From NCBI RefSeq assembly GCF_025979885.1, contig NZ_CP110139.1, positions 124,001 through 188,000 on the forward strand: a stretch of 64,000 nucleotides of DNA. Reading direction: 5' to 3'. Below are positions 51,476-59,142 of this stretch, piece by piece. Source of the stretch: Hymenobacter sp. YIM 151500-1 (GTDB lineage Bacteria; Bacteroidota; Bacteroidia; Cytophagales; Hymenobacteraceae). The notes beneath the pieces are model-generated. The model had not been told where the DNA came from. It searched no databases and saw only the letters and a program-made list of their open reading frames with translations. The translations under genes and the position numbers were made by a program. Each line of letters opens with the position of its first letter. Position 1 is the stretch's first letter.

Positions 51476-51526
51476 AACCCAACAAAAAAGCTCTGGCCAG
51501 TCTGGCCAGAGCTTTTTTGTTGGGTT
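51476..51526. terminator. Bidirectional terminator between cphA and 51576 gene
   Basis: A perfect 25-bp inverted repeat with a one-base loop: AACCCAACAAAAAAGCTCTG at 51476-51495 and its complement ending at 51526. A- and T-runs flank the core GCTCTGGCCAG stem, so it can end transcripts in both directions. Around it lie partial arms of the GGGACTTAG family (51417-51458 and 51565-51580). Confidence 0.93.
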
Positions 51527-51575
51527 CAAAATCAATAAAGACAAACGGGGGAGAACAGAACATTATCTTAAGTCC

Positions 51576-52523
51576 CTACTTCAGTGTAAACGTCGTTTTG
51601 CCAATCATCACACCGCCTTCGTACAGCTCCACGGTGTGCAGGCCGGTTTTGTAGGGGGCGCCTTTGGCGTACAGGAATTGCACGGGCTGGCGGGTGTTGT
51701 CGAATACGAGGTCCTGCTTGGCCGTGTAGAAGGCCTCGGCGCCGTCAATCATAAAGGTGCCGCCGCCGGTGCTCAGGTTGTAGAGGGCCGCGCCGTCGGG
51801 CTCAATCAGGCGCATCATGATTTGCTTGGTTTCCTTGGGCGTTACCTCGTTGCGGCCCAGGTTGAAGGTTACTTTGATTTTCTCGACGCGGCGGGCCTTG
51901 AACTCGTTGTCCTCGTCGTCCTTCTCTTTGTTGCGGCTGTTAACCACTCCCACCCGGATGTTTTCGGCTTGCAGGCGCGAGGCAATGCTCACCTTCTCGC
52001 TCAACTCCTGGTTGGAGCGCACCACCGTCGAAATGGTGTCGGTGAGGCGGTTCTGGCGCTCTTTCAGCGTGGTGGTTTCGGTGAACAGGGCTTCGTTGTC
52101 GGCTTTCAGCTGGGCAATTTCCTCGTCTTTCTTGCGCAGCTGAGCTTCCAGATTGGCCGCGCGCTGCTTGTAGCGGCGCTGCTCGGCAATGCTGAAGCTG
52201 CCCGCCTTAAAGGAGCGCAGCTTGAGCAGGTCGGCGTTGATTTGCGCAATCTTAGCTTCCAGCGAGTCGTTGGCTAGCCCCATAGCCTGTACTTCCTGGC
52301 TCTGGCGCTCGTAGTCCGACTTCAGTGCCTCGTACTGCTTGATCTGTTCTTCGAGCTTGGCATCCTTCACCTGCACATCGGCCTGCAGCTGCTCGTTCTG
52401 CTTGGTTTTCTGCTGGTTCATGTAGAACAGCACGCCGTTGATGCCCAGTAGCACCAGAATTAGCGCCACAATCAGCAGGATACGGTTGTTGTTCTTCGGC
52501 GCGGGGCTGTGGTCTTGTTCCAT
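51576..52523 (-). CDS. Membrane-anchored coiled-coil protein
   Basis: The 315-residue protein has a short cytoplasmic N-terminus, one helix at about residues 15-35 (LLIVALILVLLGINGVLFYM), a long coiled coil (about 37-175, with EEQIKQYEALKSDYERQSQEV) and a globular C-terminal domain (about 205-315, with VTFNLGRNEVTPKETKQIMM and KTGLHTVELYEGGVMIGKT). The C-terminal part looks like a beta-sandwich. Similar proteins are common in Bacteroidota but unnamed. It shares a symmetric divergent promoter with the methyltransferase gene. Confidence 0.85.
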   Translation of the reverse strand: MEQDHSPAPKNNNRILLIVALILVLLGINGVLFYMNQQKTKQNEQLQADVQVKDAKLEEQIKQYEALKSDYERQSQEVQAMGLANDSLEAKIAQINADLLKLRSFKAGSFSIAEQRRYKQRAANLEAQLRKKDEEIAQLKADNEALFTETTTLKERQNRLTDTISTVVRSNQELSEKVSIASRLQAENIRVGVVNSRNKEKDDEDNEFKARRVEKIKVTFNLGRNEVTPKETKQIMMRLIEPDGAALYNLSTGGGTFMIDGAEAFYTAKQDLVFDNTRQPVQFLYAKGAPYKTGLHTVELYEGGVMIGKTTFTLK

Positions 52524-52565
52524 AGGAAAACAGGGTTAAGTGAGGTCCGGACAGTCCGGGACGAG

Positions 52566-52625
52566 ATTGTACCTTTGGGGCAAAAATAACGGACTTCTGT
52601 ACCCAGGCAAGCCCCAAGGTACAAT
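52566..52625. promoter_or_regulatory. Divergent promoter with inverted repeat
   Basis: The plus strand has TACCTTTG (52570-52577) and the minus strand TATTTTTG (52588-52581). Both fit TAnnTTTG and together they form a dyad TAccTTTG-ggg-CAAAaaTA. The plus element lies within an inverted repeat: ATTGTACCTTTGGGGC (52566-52581) and GCCCCAAGGTACAAT (52611-52625), differing by one T. The elements would serve the methyltransferase gene (+) and the coiled-coil gene (-). Confidence 0.65.
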
Positions 52626-52636
52626 GCCGCCGCATT

Positions 52637-53239
52637 ATGTCACCAGAAGCACCCTTGGATGCCGCCTACTGGCAGCAACGCTACGCCGCCGGCCACACCG
52701 GCTGGGACGCGGGCCAGATAACGCCGCCACTCTTGAATTATTTTGTGCAGCTTGGACTTCCTGATGCCCGCCGCATTCTGATTCCGGGTGCCGGGCGGGC
52801 CTATGAAGCTGAGTATCTGCACCGTCAGGACTGGCCCAATATTTTCGTGGCCGACGTAGCGACGGCGCCGCTGCACGACCTACGCCAGCGCGTACCCGAC
52901 TTCCCGGCGGAGCATCTGCTACTCGAGGATTTTTTTCAACTGGCCCCCACGCCGCCCTACGATTTGCTGGTGGAGCAGACGTTTTTTTGCGCCCTCGACC
53001 CCAGTCTGCGCCCAGCCTACGCCCGGCAGTGCGCCCAGTTGCTGCGGCCTGGTGGCACGCTCGTGGGCTTGCTCTTCGACACCGAGTTCAGCCAGCCTGG
53101 TCCGCCCTTCGGTGGGTCGCGGGAGGAGTACCGGCCTTATTTCGAGCCCTACTTTGAGTTTGTGCACTTTGACACGGCTACTAATTCCATTAAGCCCCGG
53201 CAGGGGCGGGAACTGTTCATCTGTCTGCGCCGGAAGTAA
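52637..53239 (+). CDS. TPMT-family SAM-dependent methyltransferase
   Basis: The 200-residue cytoplasmic protein resembles thiopurine S-methyltransferase-like enzymes: YWQQRYAAGHTGWDAGQITPPL at the start, SAM motif I as RILIPGAGRAYEAEYL (about residues 46-61), VADVATAPL, then LLEDFF (motif II) and LVEQTFFCALDP. The natural substrate in bacteria is often an inorganic or small thiol/tellurium/selenium compound, but this cannot be read from sequence. It has its own promoter 60 bp upstream and precedes kdsA by 93 bp. Confidence 0.9.
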   Translation: MSPEAPLDAAYWQQRYAAGHTGWDAGQITPPLLNYFVQLGLPDARRILIPGAGRAYEAEYLHRQDWPNIFVADVATAPLHDLRQRVPDFPAEHLLLEDFFQLAPTPPYDLLVEQTFFCALDPSLRPAYARQCAQLLRPGGTLVGLLFDTEFSQPGPPFGGSREEYRPYFEPYFEFVHFDTATNSIKPRQGRELFICLRRK

Positions 53240-53332
53240 GGCTTCTTTTCTTTTTTCTCACTTGCTTGCGTACCGGCAGCTCACGCGCGGCGCAAGCTGA
53301 ACCGCAGGAAAACGTAGTTAAGCGTACGCTAT

Positions 53333-54157
53333 ATGATTAATTCTCTTGCCCGCGCCCTGCCGCACTTCCGCCACACCGACTCGGGGCAGTTTTTTCTGAT
53401 GGCTGGTCCCTGCGTGATTGAGGGCGAAGACATGGCCCTGCGCATTGCCGAGCAGGTACGCACCCTCTGCGACCGGCTCCAGATTCCATATATCTTCAAG
53501 GGCTCCTACCGCAAAGCCAACCGCAGCCGCCTCGACTCGTTCACCGGCATCGGCGACGAAACGGCCCTGCGCATCCTACAGAAAGTAGGCCGCGAAATCG
53601 GCGTGCCCACCGTCACCGACATCCACGAGTCGGACGAGGCAGCCTTGGCGGCCGAGTACGTGGACGTGCTGCAGATTCCGGCCTTCCTGTGCCGGCAGAC
53701 GGATTTGCTGGTGGCCGCCGCTCAGACCGGCAAGGTCGTCAACATCAAGAAAGGCCAGTTTCTGAGCGGCGAGTCCATGCAGTTTGCCGTGGACAAGGTG
53801 CAGCAGTCGGGTAATGAGCACGTCATCCTCACCGACCGGGGTAACTCCTTCGGCTATTCCGACCTGGTGGTGGACTTCCGCAACCTGCCGGCCATGCGCC
53901 GCTTCGGGGTGCCCGTGGTGATGGACGTAACCCACTCCCTGCAACAGCCCAACCAGGGCAGCGGCGTCACGGGCGGCCAGCCCCAGCTCATCGAAACCAT
54001 TGCCAAAGCCGCCATTGCCGTGGGTGCCGACGGCCTGTTCATTGAAACCCACCCGACGCCCGCCACGGCCAAGTCGGACGGTGCTAACATGCTGGCCCTG
54101 GACCAGTTAGAGGCTCTACTGGTTAAGCTTACACGGGTGAGGGAGGCCGTGCGCTAA
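53333..54157 (+). CDS. kdsA: 3-deoxy-8-phosphooctulonate synthase
   Basis: KdsA condenses arabinose 5-phosphate and phosphoenolpyruvate to Kdo-8-phosphate for lipopolysaccharide. The 274 residues are typical. AGPCVIEGEDMALRIAE near 24-40, FKGSYRKANRSRLDSF (58-73), TDIHESDEA, the FLCRQTDLL segment and GTNSFGY-like DRGNSFGYSDLVVDFRNLP all match. HPTPATAKSDGANMLALD near the C-terminus is also a family mark. This supports a Gram-negative outer membrane. Neighbour genes are not Kdo genes. Confidence 0.96.
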   Translation: MINSLARALPHFRHTDSGQFFLMAGPCVIEGEDMALRIAEQVRTLCDRLQIPYIFKGSYRKANRSRLDSFTGIGDETALRILQKVGREIGVPTVTDIHESDEAALAAEYVDVLQIPAFLCRQTDLLVAAAQTGKVVNIKKGQFLSGESMQFAVDKVQQSGNEHVILTDRGNSFGYSDLVVDFRNLPAMRRFGVPVVMDVTHSLQQPNQGSGVTGGQPQLIETIAKAAIAVGADGLFIETHPTPATAKSDGANMLALDQLEALLVKLTRVREAVR

Positions 54158-54207
54158 GTTTAGGCGGCTGAGTTACGGTTGGTTGCATTTGGTTTCAAAA
54201 CAAAGCC

Positions 54208-54215
54208 TATATTTG
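54208..54215 (+). promoter_or_regulatory. Promoter of the candidate small RNA
   Basis: TATATTTG fits TAnnTTTG. A TTG at 54183-54185, 22 bases upstream, is a possible -33 box. Start of transcription near 54221. Confidence 0.6.
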
Positions 54216-54220
54216 TTTCG

Positions 54221-54480
54221 TTGGAAGCGAAAGTAGCAGAGAGCTTCCGCCCCCTGCTACCGTTTCCGCTTAGGGGCTGAAGAGCATATATAATCCTCCT
54301 ACGCCTCCCAAAGCAGCCAAAACCTTCACTACGAAGGTTGTGGTAACCCGGATGGAGCAATGAAATTGCAGCCCTTCCAGGTCGGTACGTCTCAAGCCCA
54401 TAACCAAGTGGATTTGAGGGTGGCCTAAACACCCTTCTTATCCTGAAGCCCGTGTTACCGCACGGGCTTCGCTGTTTGTT
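54221..54480 (+). ncRNA. Candidate structured small RNA, about 250 nt
   Basis: A good promoter is followed by about 250 bases with many possible stems and no coding frame, then a terminator. Stems I see include GTAGCAG/CTGCTAC, GGCTG/CAGCC, AACCTT/AAGGTT, GCAAT/ATTGC, CTCAA/TTGAG and GGGTG/CACCC. No gene follows on the same strand, so it is not a riboswitch. It lacks the conserved sequences of RNase P RNA, tmRNA and SRP RNA. A 6S-type RNA or a new RNA are both possible. Confidence 0.55.
54445..54470 (+). terminator. Terminator of the candidate small RNA
   Basis: GAAGCCCGTG/CACGGGCTTC, 10-bp perfect stem, six-base loop, then GCTGTTTGTT. The T-tract is interrupted, so strength is moderate. Confidence 0.75.
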
Positions 54481-54600
54481 AAGCAGCCGTGTTGGCGGGG
54501 TGACAACCGTACGTTATGCCAAATATACTAGTAATCGTGCGGGAGTGTTAAGCCTGCTTGCTAAAAAAAATAGTAAACATATTGGCCTCCTGCTTACTGT

Positions 54601-55461
54601 TCAGGTTGATAACCGCCGGGTCTGTTCCAGCAACTGGTCCAGCCAGTAGTCAAACCGCAGGGTAAAATGCTGTTTAGGTAAGTTGCGGCGAAAGAACACA
54701 AGGCCCACGTAGAACAGGTCGATGGTGAGCGTAACGTCGGGGTGCTGACGGATGGTGCGCCAAGCCCGCTCCATTTCCGAGGACCAGTGAATGTCGTCGA
54801 GCACAAACAGGCTGTGCTCGTTGCGGTGCAGGTTGAGTTGCTCGAAGTAGCGCACCGTGGGCTCGTAGCGGTGGTTGCCGTCAAAGAAAGCAAAGTCTAC
54901 GGGCGCTGATAGCGCCGCCAGGGTAGGGGCGAGGGTATCGTCCAGGTTACCCTCTACCAGCTCCACATTACGGAGGCCCAGCTCCGCGAAGGTCTGGCGG
55001 GCTACGGCGGCCGTTTGGGGGCAGCCCTCGAAGGTAACAACGCGGGCCCGCGAATCGGCCGAAGCCAGGTAAGCCGTGCTCAGGCCCAGGGAAGTGCCCA
55101 GCTCCAGCACCGTGCGCGGCTGCATGAAGTTGACCAGCCGAAACAAGAGCTGCCCCAGCCGGGGCGGCTTGGCAGCCGTGCGGGCAATGTCGCGCAGGTG
55201 GCGGGTGCGGCCCGCGCCGGTGTGGGAGCCCGCCCCAAAATCCCTTACCGTAATCGTGGTGTCGTCGGTGAGCAGCTGCTGGCGCCGGGCTTCCACAGCT
55301 TCGTAGGCCGCAAAATGGCCGTCGTGGTGGATGACGTGGGCGTACAACCCGAACACAAAGGGCGAGTGCAGCCCGTGAGCGTTGCCCGAGCGCCACAAAA
55401 AGCGCAGGTAGCTGAGAAGTTGGAAAAGCAAAACGGGCGCAGCTTGAGTAGAAAAGCGCAA
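54601..55461 (-). CDS. Class I SAM-dependent methyltransferase
   Basis: The 286-residue protein resembles O-methyltransferase-like Methyltransf_24 enzymes: VLELGTSLGLSTAYLASADS is SAM motif I (about residues 116-135), VTFEGCPQTAAVARQTF follows, and FAFFDGNHRYEPTVRYFEQL and VLDDIHWSSEMERAWRTIRQ complete the fold. The N-terminal part has a HGLHSPFVFGLY segment found in this Bacteroidota family. Substrate unknown. It is convergent with the candidate small RNA and stands 150 bp from apaG. Confidence 0.88.
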   Translation of the reverse strand: MRFSTQAAPVLLFQLLSYLRFLWRSGNAHGLHSPFVFGLYAHVIHHDGHFAAYEAVEARRQQLLTDDTTITVRDFGAGSHTGAGRTRHLRDIARTAAKPPRLGQLLFRLVNFMQPRTVLELGTSLGLSTAYLASADSRARVVTFEGCPQTAAVARQTFAELGLRNVELVEGNLDDTLAPTLAALSAPVDFAFFDGNHRYEPTVRYFEQLNLHRNEHSLFVLDDIHWSSEMERAWRTIRQHPDVTLTIDLFYVGLVFFRRNLPKQHFTLRFDYWLDQLLEQTRRLST

Positions 55462-55474
55462 CGAAGATAGATGG

Positions 55475-55498
55475 AGCGCGAATTATAAAGCTCGCGCT
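55475..55498. repeat. Short inverted repeat (AGCGCGA family)
   Basis: AGCGCGA (55475-55481) pairs with TCGCGCT (55492-55498). The arms match the core of the 34-bp palindrome at 2598-2631. It lies just upstream of the methyltransferase gene. Confidence 0.5.
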
Positions 55499-55554
55499 AC
55501 GCTACGGCTGGCTACAAACGTATCTTCGTTGGCCTGCGGCTCGTGCTACACCAT

Positions 55555-55589
55555 AAAAAAGGCCACCCCAGCACGAAGCCAGGGCGGCC
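55555..55589 (-). terminator. Terminator after apaG
   Basis: Minus strand GGCCgCCCtGG...GGGGTGGCC stem followed by six T, 21 bases after the apaG stop. Confidence 0.85.
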
Positions 55590-55610
55590 AAAACCTAATC
55601 ACAAGCCAGC

Positions 55611-55997
55611 TTAGTTCAGCCGATACGGCACCACCAGCGTGAATTCCGGAATCTCAACGGCAAACTCGCTGCCATCCATGAGGCGCTCCATCTGGTAGGA
55701 GCCGCGCATCTTGCCCAGGCCCGACTTGAGGTTGCAGCCCGATACGTACTGGTGCGACTCGCCGGGCTCCAGCACGGGCTGCTGGCCCACTACGCCTTCG
55801 CCTTCCACTTCGCGCACCACGCCGTTGGCATCGTAGATGTACCAATGGCGCCGCAACAGCTTCACGGTAAACTCGCTATTGTTGCGGATATCAATTTTGT
55901 ATGCAAAGACGTAATGCTCCTGGCCCGGACTCGAGTAGTCGGGCAGGTAGTTGGTGGTAACGCTGACGGTTACGCCCTGTGTCGTGGTTGTGTTCAT
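55611..55997 (-). CDS. apaG: ApaG domain protein
   Basis: ApaG is a small FnIII-like beta-sandwich protein linked to Co2+ resistance and Mg2+ efflux in enterobacteria; its exact function is unclear. The 128 residues match the usual length. GVTVSVTTNYLPDYSSPGQEHYVFAYKIDI is the opening; WYIYDANGVVREVEGEGVVGQQPVLEPGESHQYVSGC and GSYQMERLMDGSEFAVEIPEFTLVVP are the family hallmarks. Single gene with its own terminator. Confidence 0.95.
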   Translation of the reverse strand: MNTTTTQGVTVSVTTNYLPDYSSPGQEHYVFAYKIDIRNNSEFTVKLLRRHWYIYDANGVVREVEGEGVVGQQPVLEPGESHQYVSGCNLKSGLGKMRGSYQMERLMDGSEFAVEIPEFTLVVPYRLN

Positions 55998-56111
55998 GGC
56001 TCCTGGGTGTCCGGGTAGGGGAAAGCTAACAGCCGTATGCAGAATTTGGTTTATCTACGCAGCTGGCTTGCGTAAAGCCTTACCAACCCGAATAAAAAAA
56101 TCCTGTCCTGT

Positions 56112-56777
56112 ATGTCGGTAAAGATAGAAGAAAGCTGGCGCAAGGTACTAGCCGCCGAATTTGAAAAACCCTATTTCCAACACCTCATTGCCTTCGTAAA
56201 AGGCGAGTACGCTACGGCCACCGTCTACCCACCGGGCCCGCAGATTTTTCACGCCTTCGAGGCCTGCCCTTTCGAGCAAACCAAGGTGGTGATTCTGGGC
56301 CAAGACCCCTACCACGGCAAAGGACAAGCGCACGGGCTGAGCTTCTCGGTGGCCGAGGGGGTCCGGACGCCGCCTTCTTTGCAAAACATCTTCAAGGAGC
56401 TGCAAAGCGACCTGCCCGGCACGCCGCCTGCGCCCAACGGCAACCTCGACCGGTGGGCCCGGCAGGGGGTGCTGCTGCTCAACGCCACGCTCACCGTGCG
56501 GGCCGGGGAGCCCGGCAGCCACCAGAAGAAGGGCTGGGAGCAGTTCACCGACGTGGTAATTCAGAAAGTATCGGAGCAGAAAGAGCACGTGGTATTCATC
56601 CTCTGGGGCGCCTACGCCCAGAAGAAGGTGGAGCTGATTGACACCCGCAAGCACCTCGTGCTCAAAGCCGCCCACCCCTCACCCTACGCCGCCGACCGAG
56701 GTTTCTTCGGCTCCCGCCCCTTTAGCCAAACCAACGCGTATCTAGAGCAGCACGGCCTGGAGCCAATTCAGTGGTGA
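56112..56777 (+). CDS. ung: Uracil-DNA glycosylase
   Basis: Ung removes uracil from DNA in base-excision repair. The 221-residue protein shows the catalytic water-activating loop [18 protein letters not shown] (catalytic Asp at D65), [17 protein letters not shown] (motif with Asn), [13 protein letters not shown] and the DNA-intercalation loop [18 protein letters not shown]. Length and motif spacing are standard. It stands alone, divergent from apaG and convergent with lepB. Confidence 0.97.
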   Translation: MSVKIEESWRKVLAAEFEKPYFQHLIAFVKGEYATATVYPPGPQIFHAFEACPFEQTKVVILGQDPYHGKGQAHGLSFSVAEGVRTPPSLQNIFKELQSDLPGTPPAPNGNLDRWARQGVLLLNATLTVRAGEPGSHQKKGWEQFTDVVIQKVSEQKEHVVFILWGAYAQKKVELIDTRKHLVLKAAHPSPYAADRGFFGSRPFSQTNAYLEQHGLEPIQW

Positions 56778-56844
56778 GTCGCGGATTGACGCGGATTAAG
56801 TTGATTTCGGATACGGCAGCAGTTGTCGGCACTGTTTTAAAGCG

Positions 56845-56885
56845 CGAAAGCGAGCTTGCGTAATGCAAGCTCGCTTTCGTTATAA
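56845..56885. terminator. Bidirectional terminator-like hairpin after ung
   Basis: CGAAAGCGAGCTTGC (56845-56859) pairs perfectly with 56865-56879 over a GTAAT loop, between convergent ung and lepB. T-tracts are weak on both sides. Confidence 0.75.
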
Positions 56886-56923
56886 TCGTCAGCAAAATCC
56901 ACGAATTCCAGTGAATCCGTGAT

Positions 56924-58129
56924 TTAATGCACTAGATTGAACAGGCGGTTCCAGCGGATTTTCTGCAGAAACGAAGCATGCGGGTCCACCGACAGCCAGA
57001 TGAGGACAGCTTTGCCTACAATGTGGTCCTCGGGCACGAAGCCCCAGAAGCGCGAGTCGAGGGAGTTGTGGCGGTTGTCGCCCATCATAAAGTAGTAGTT
57101 CTGCTTGAAGGTGTAGCTCTTCAGCGGCTGCCCGTTCTGCAGAATCTGCCCGGTGGTGGCGTCTACGCTCATGCCTTCGTTGTGCTCGTAGCGCAGAATG
57201 ATTTTCTGGTAGATGGGCGAATTCTGAGGCGTGAGCTGCACAGTCTGGCCTTCTTTGGGAATGGGCAGGGGACCGTAGTTGTCCTTGTTCCAGGCGGGGA
57301 AAGGCGGGTTGGCCAGGGCCTGGCTGTAGGGCGAGTCGGGGTTGTTGGGGAACACCTCCTCAGGCTGACTGGCGGGCGTTTTCAGGTCCACGATTCCCTT
57401 CACGTAGGGCTGCTGCTTGAAGTAGTCGTAGGCCGCCTGGGTCATGTGCACGGTGTAGCCCAGGCCGTACTGCTGCGTTTGGATGGGGGAAGGCAGGCCG
57501 TCGGGCGTGTCGTAGTTGACTACCCCGAGCCGCCTAAAGGCAGCCAGCAGGTCGTCGTTGGGCTGGGGCACTTGCAGGAAGTAGCTGCTCTGCATACCCG
57601 GCGTGTTGGGTGCCGGCTGGCCGTTGATGTACACCTGGCCCTGCTTAACTTCGAGCACGTCGCCGGCCAGACCAATGCACCGCTTGATGTAGTTGGTGCG
57701 CAGGTCGGCGGGGTGCTCGGCCTCGAAGGGCACGTTGAACACCACCACGTCGTTGTGCTTGATTTCCGAAAAGCCCGGCAGGCGGTAGCTGGGCAGCTGG
57801 ATAGCGTCGGAGTAGCTTTTCAGGCTGGTTCCCCACAGGGTTTGATGGGTAAGGGGCACTTGCAAAGGCGTTTGCGGGGTGCGCGGGCCGTAGTGCAGCT
57901 TGCTTACAAACAGATAGTCGCCCACCAGCAGGGAGTTTTCCATGGAGGGCGTGGGGATGGTGTAGGCCTCGAAAGTGGCCCAGCGGATAAGCGTGGCCGC
58001 CACTACTGCAAACAGAATAGCGTCGCCCCACTCCCGAAACACGCTCTTGGGTTTCTTGGGCGGGCCGCCGGCCGGCGTAGCCGTCGGCTTTTGGTTTTCA
58101 AGGTATTTCTCCCAGGACTGAACAGCCAT
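56924..58129 (-). CDS. lepB: Signal peptidase I
   Basis: LepB cuts signal peptides from exported proteins. I choose the ATG at 58129 (MAVQSWEKYLENQ); the longer frame has a different upstream context. The 401-residue protein has one membrane helix (about residues 36-56), catalytic Ser62 (TPSMENSL), Lys149 (TNYIKRCIGLAGD) and the GDNRHNSLDSR box near 355. A large insert (about 175-300) between the Lys and the GDN box is longer than in enterobacterial LepB, as is common in Bacteroidota. It is the last gene of the parA-parB-DUF5683-dapB-lepB series; 208 bp with an inverted repeat separates it from dapB. Confidence 0.95.
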   Translation of the reverse strand: MAVQSWEKYLENQKPTATPAGGPPKKPKSVFREWGDAILFAVVAATLIRWATFEAYTIPTPSMENSLLVGDYLFVSKLHYGPRTPQTPLQVPLTHQTLWGTSLKSYSDAIQLPSYRLPGFSEIKHNDVVVFNVPFEAEHPADLRTNYIKRCIGLAGDVLEVKQGQVYINGQPAPNTPGMQSSYFLQVPQPNDDLLAAFRRLGVVNYDTPDGLPSPIQTQQYGLGYTVHMTQAAYDYFKQQPYVKGIVDLKTPASQPEEVFPNNPDSPYSQALANPPFPAWNKDNYGPLPIPKEGQTVQLTPQNSPIYQKIILRYEHNEGMSVDATTGQILQNGQPLKSYTFKQNYYFMMGDNRHNSLDSRFWGFVPEDHIVGKAVLIWLSVDPHASFLQKIRWNRLFNLVH

Positions 58130-58218
58130 AAATAAATGGGCTAGAAAGTACGTAGCCGGCAGCTGCCGGCCGTCTTCCAGCTTCAACGCCGGAAGATGCG
58201 AAATAATGCGGGAAGGCG

Positions 58219-58337
58219 GAAAGTTGAGAAGTTTATAAGTTGAGAAGGTAGAAAGTTAAAAGGGCGGCTCAGTAGCGCCTTGCCATTATCTCACTCCTTA
58301 ACTTTCTACCTTCTCAACTTCCCAACTTTCTATCTTC
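58219..58337. repeat. Inverted repeat between dapB and lepB
   Basis: AAGTTGAGAAGGTAGAAAGTTA-type arms: 58237-58258 pairs perfectly (22 bp) with 58299-58320, and the outer parts are weaker AAGTTGAGAAG words. The right arm ends directly before the dapB stop codon (TAG, 58340-58338). Same word family as 24551-24653 and 39323-39488. Confidence 0.9.
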
Positions 58338-59057
58338 CTACAGTCCCAGCAGGTCCTGCATACCAAACACGCCGTGGCGGCCGGGTAGCCACTCGGCGGC
58401 CAGCAGGGCGCCCTGCACAAATCCGTCGCGGGTGTGGGCCTCGTGCTTCAGCTCCAGGCTGTCGGCAGCGGAGGTGTACGTAACAATGTGCGTGCCCACC
58501 ACCGTGCCCGTGCGCTCCGACAGAATAGCCAACTCGTGCGGCTCGGTGGCGGCTTCGTTGCGCCAGGAGGTTTTTGCAGGGAAGTGGCGCAGAATGCCCT
58601 GGGCCGCCGTGAGGGCCGTGCCGCTGGGCTGGTCCACCTTCTGGGTGTGGTGAATCTCGCGGACCTGCACGTCGTAGCCCCCAAACTGGTGCATTTTGGC
58701 GGCTATGTACTCGTTGAAGTGAAAGAACAGGTTGACGCCCACGCTGTAGTTGGAGGCGTAGAACAGGGGCGTGCCGGTTTGCTCACTCAAGGCCTGAGCC
58801 TCGGGAAAGTGGTGCAGCCAGCCCGTAGAGCCGCACACCACCGGCAGGCCCTGGCGCAGGCAGGCCGCCACGTTAGCAAAAGCCGAATCGGGGTGGGTAA
58901 ACTCGATGGCTACGTCAGCCTGCGCCGGCGAAAAATCGGTGATGCCCACCTCGGGGCGAGACGGGTCCACGATGCCGGCAATTCGGTGGCCCCGGCTCAG
59001 GGCCTGGGCTTCGATGGCCCGGCCCATTTTGCCGTAGCCAATCAGGAGAAGATTCAT
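58338..59057 (-). CDS. dapB: 4-hydroxy-tetrahydrodipicolinate reductase
   Basis: DapB reduces HTPA to tetrahydrodipicolinate in lysine and meso-diaminopimelate synthesis, so it also feeds peptidoglycan. The 239 residues carry an N-terminal Rossmann motif LLIGYGKMGRAIEAQA, FTHPDSAFANV and VVCGSTGWLHH, and the catalytic EIHHTQKVDQPSGTALT region (about 130-146). It is slightly shorter than the enterobacterial enzyme, as in other Bacteroidota. It lies between the DUF5683 gene (85-bp gap) and lepB. Confidence 0.96.
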   Translation of the reverse strand: MNLLLIGYGKMGRAIEAQALSRGHRIAGIVDPSRPEVGITDFSPAQADVAIEFTHPDSAFANVAACLRQGLPVVCGSTGWLHHFPEAQALSEQTGTPLFYASNYSVGVNLFFHFNEYIAAKMHQFGGYDVQVREIHHTQKVDQPSGTALTAAQGILRHFPAKTSWRNEAATEPHELAILSERTGTVVGTHIVTYTSAADSLELKHEAHTRDGFVQGALLAAEWLPGRHGVFGMQDLLGL

Positions 59058-59142
59058 TTGCTAACGTTCTGAAAACGGTGGTTGGCGACGTTTGCACCAA
59101 AACGCCACCGGACGGCCTCAAGAAGCCGGGGAGAGAAAACAC

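Noticed and set aside
52566-52625. Phase-variable invertible promoter
   Set aside because: The inverted repeats overlap the promoter box rather than flank a reversible segment with intact ends, and no recombinase is adjacent.
54221-54480. SRP, RNase P or tmRNA gene
   Set aside because: AGCAGCC and CCCGGATGGAGC resemble SRP fragments but the GGTCAGG core is missing. The RNase P GAGGAAAGTCC box and the tmRNA ends are also absent.
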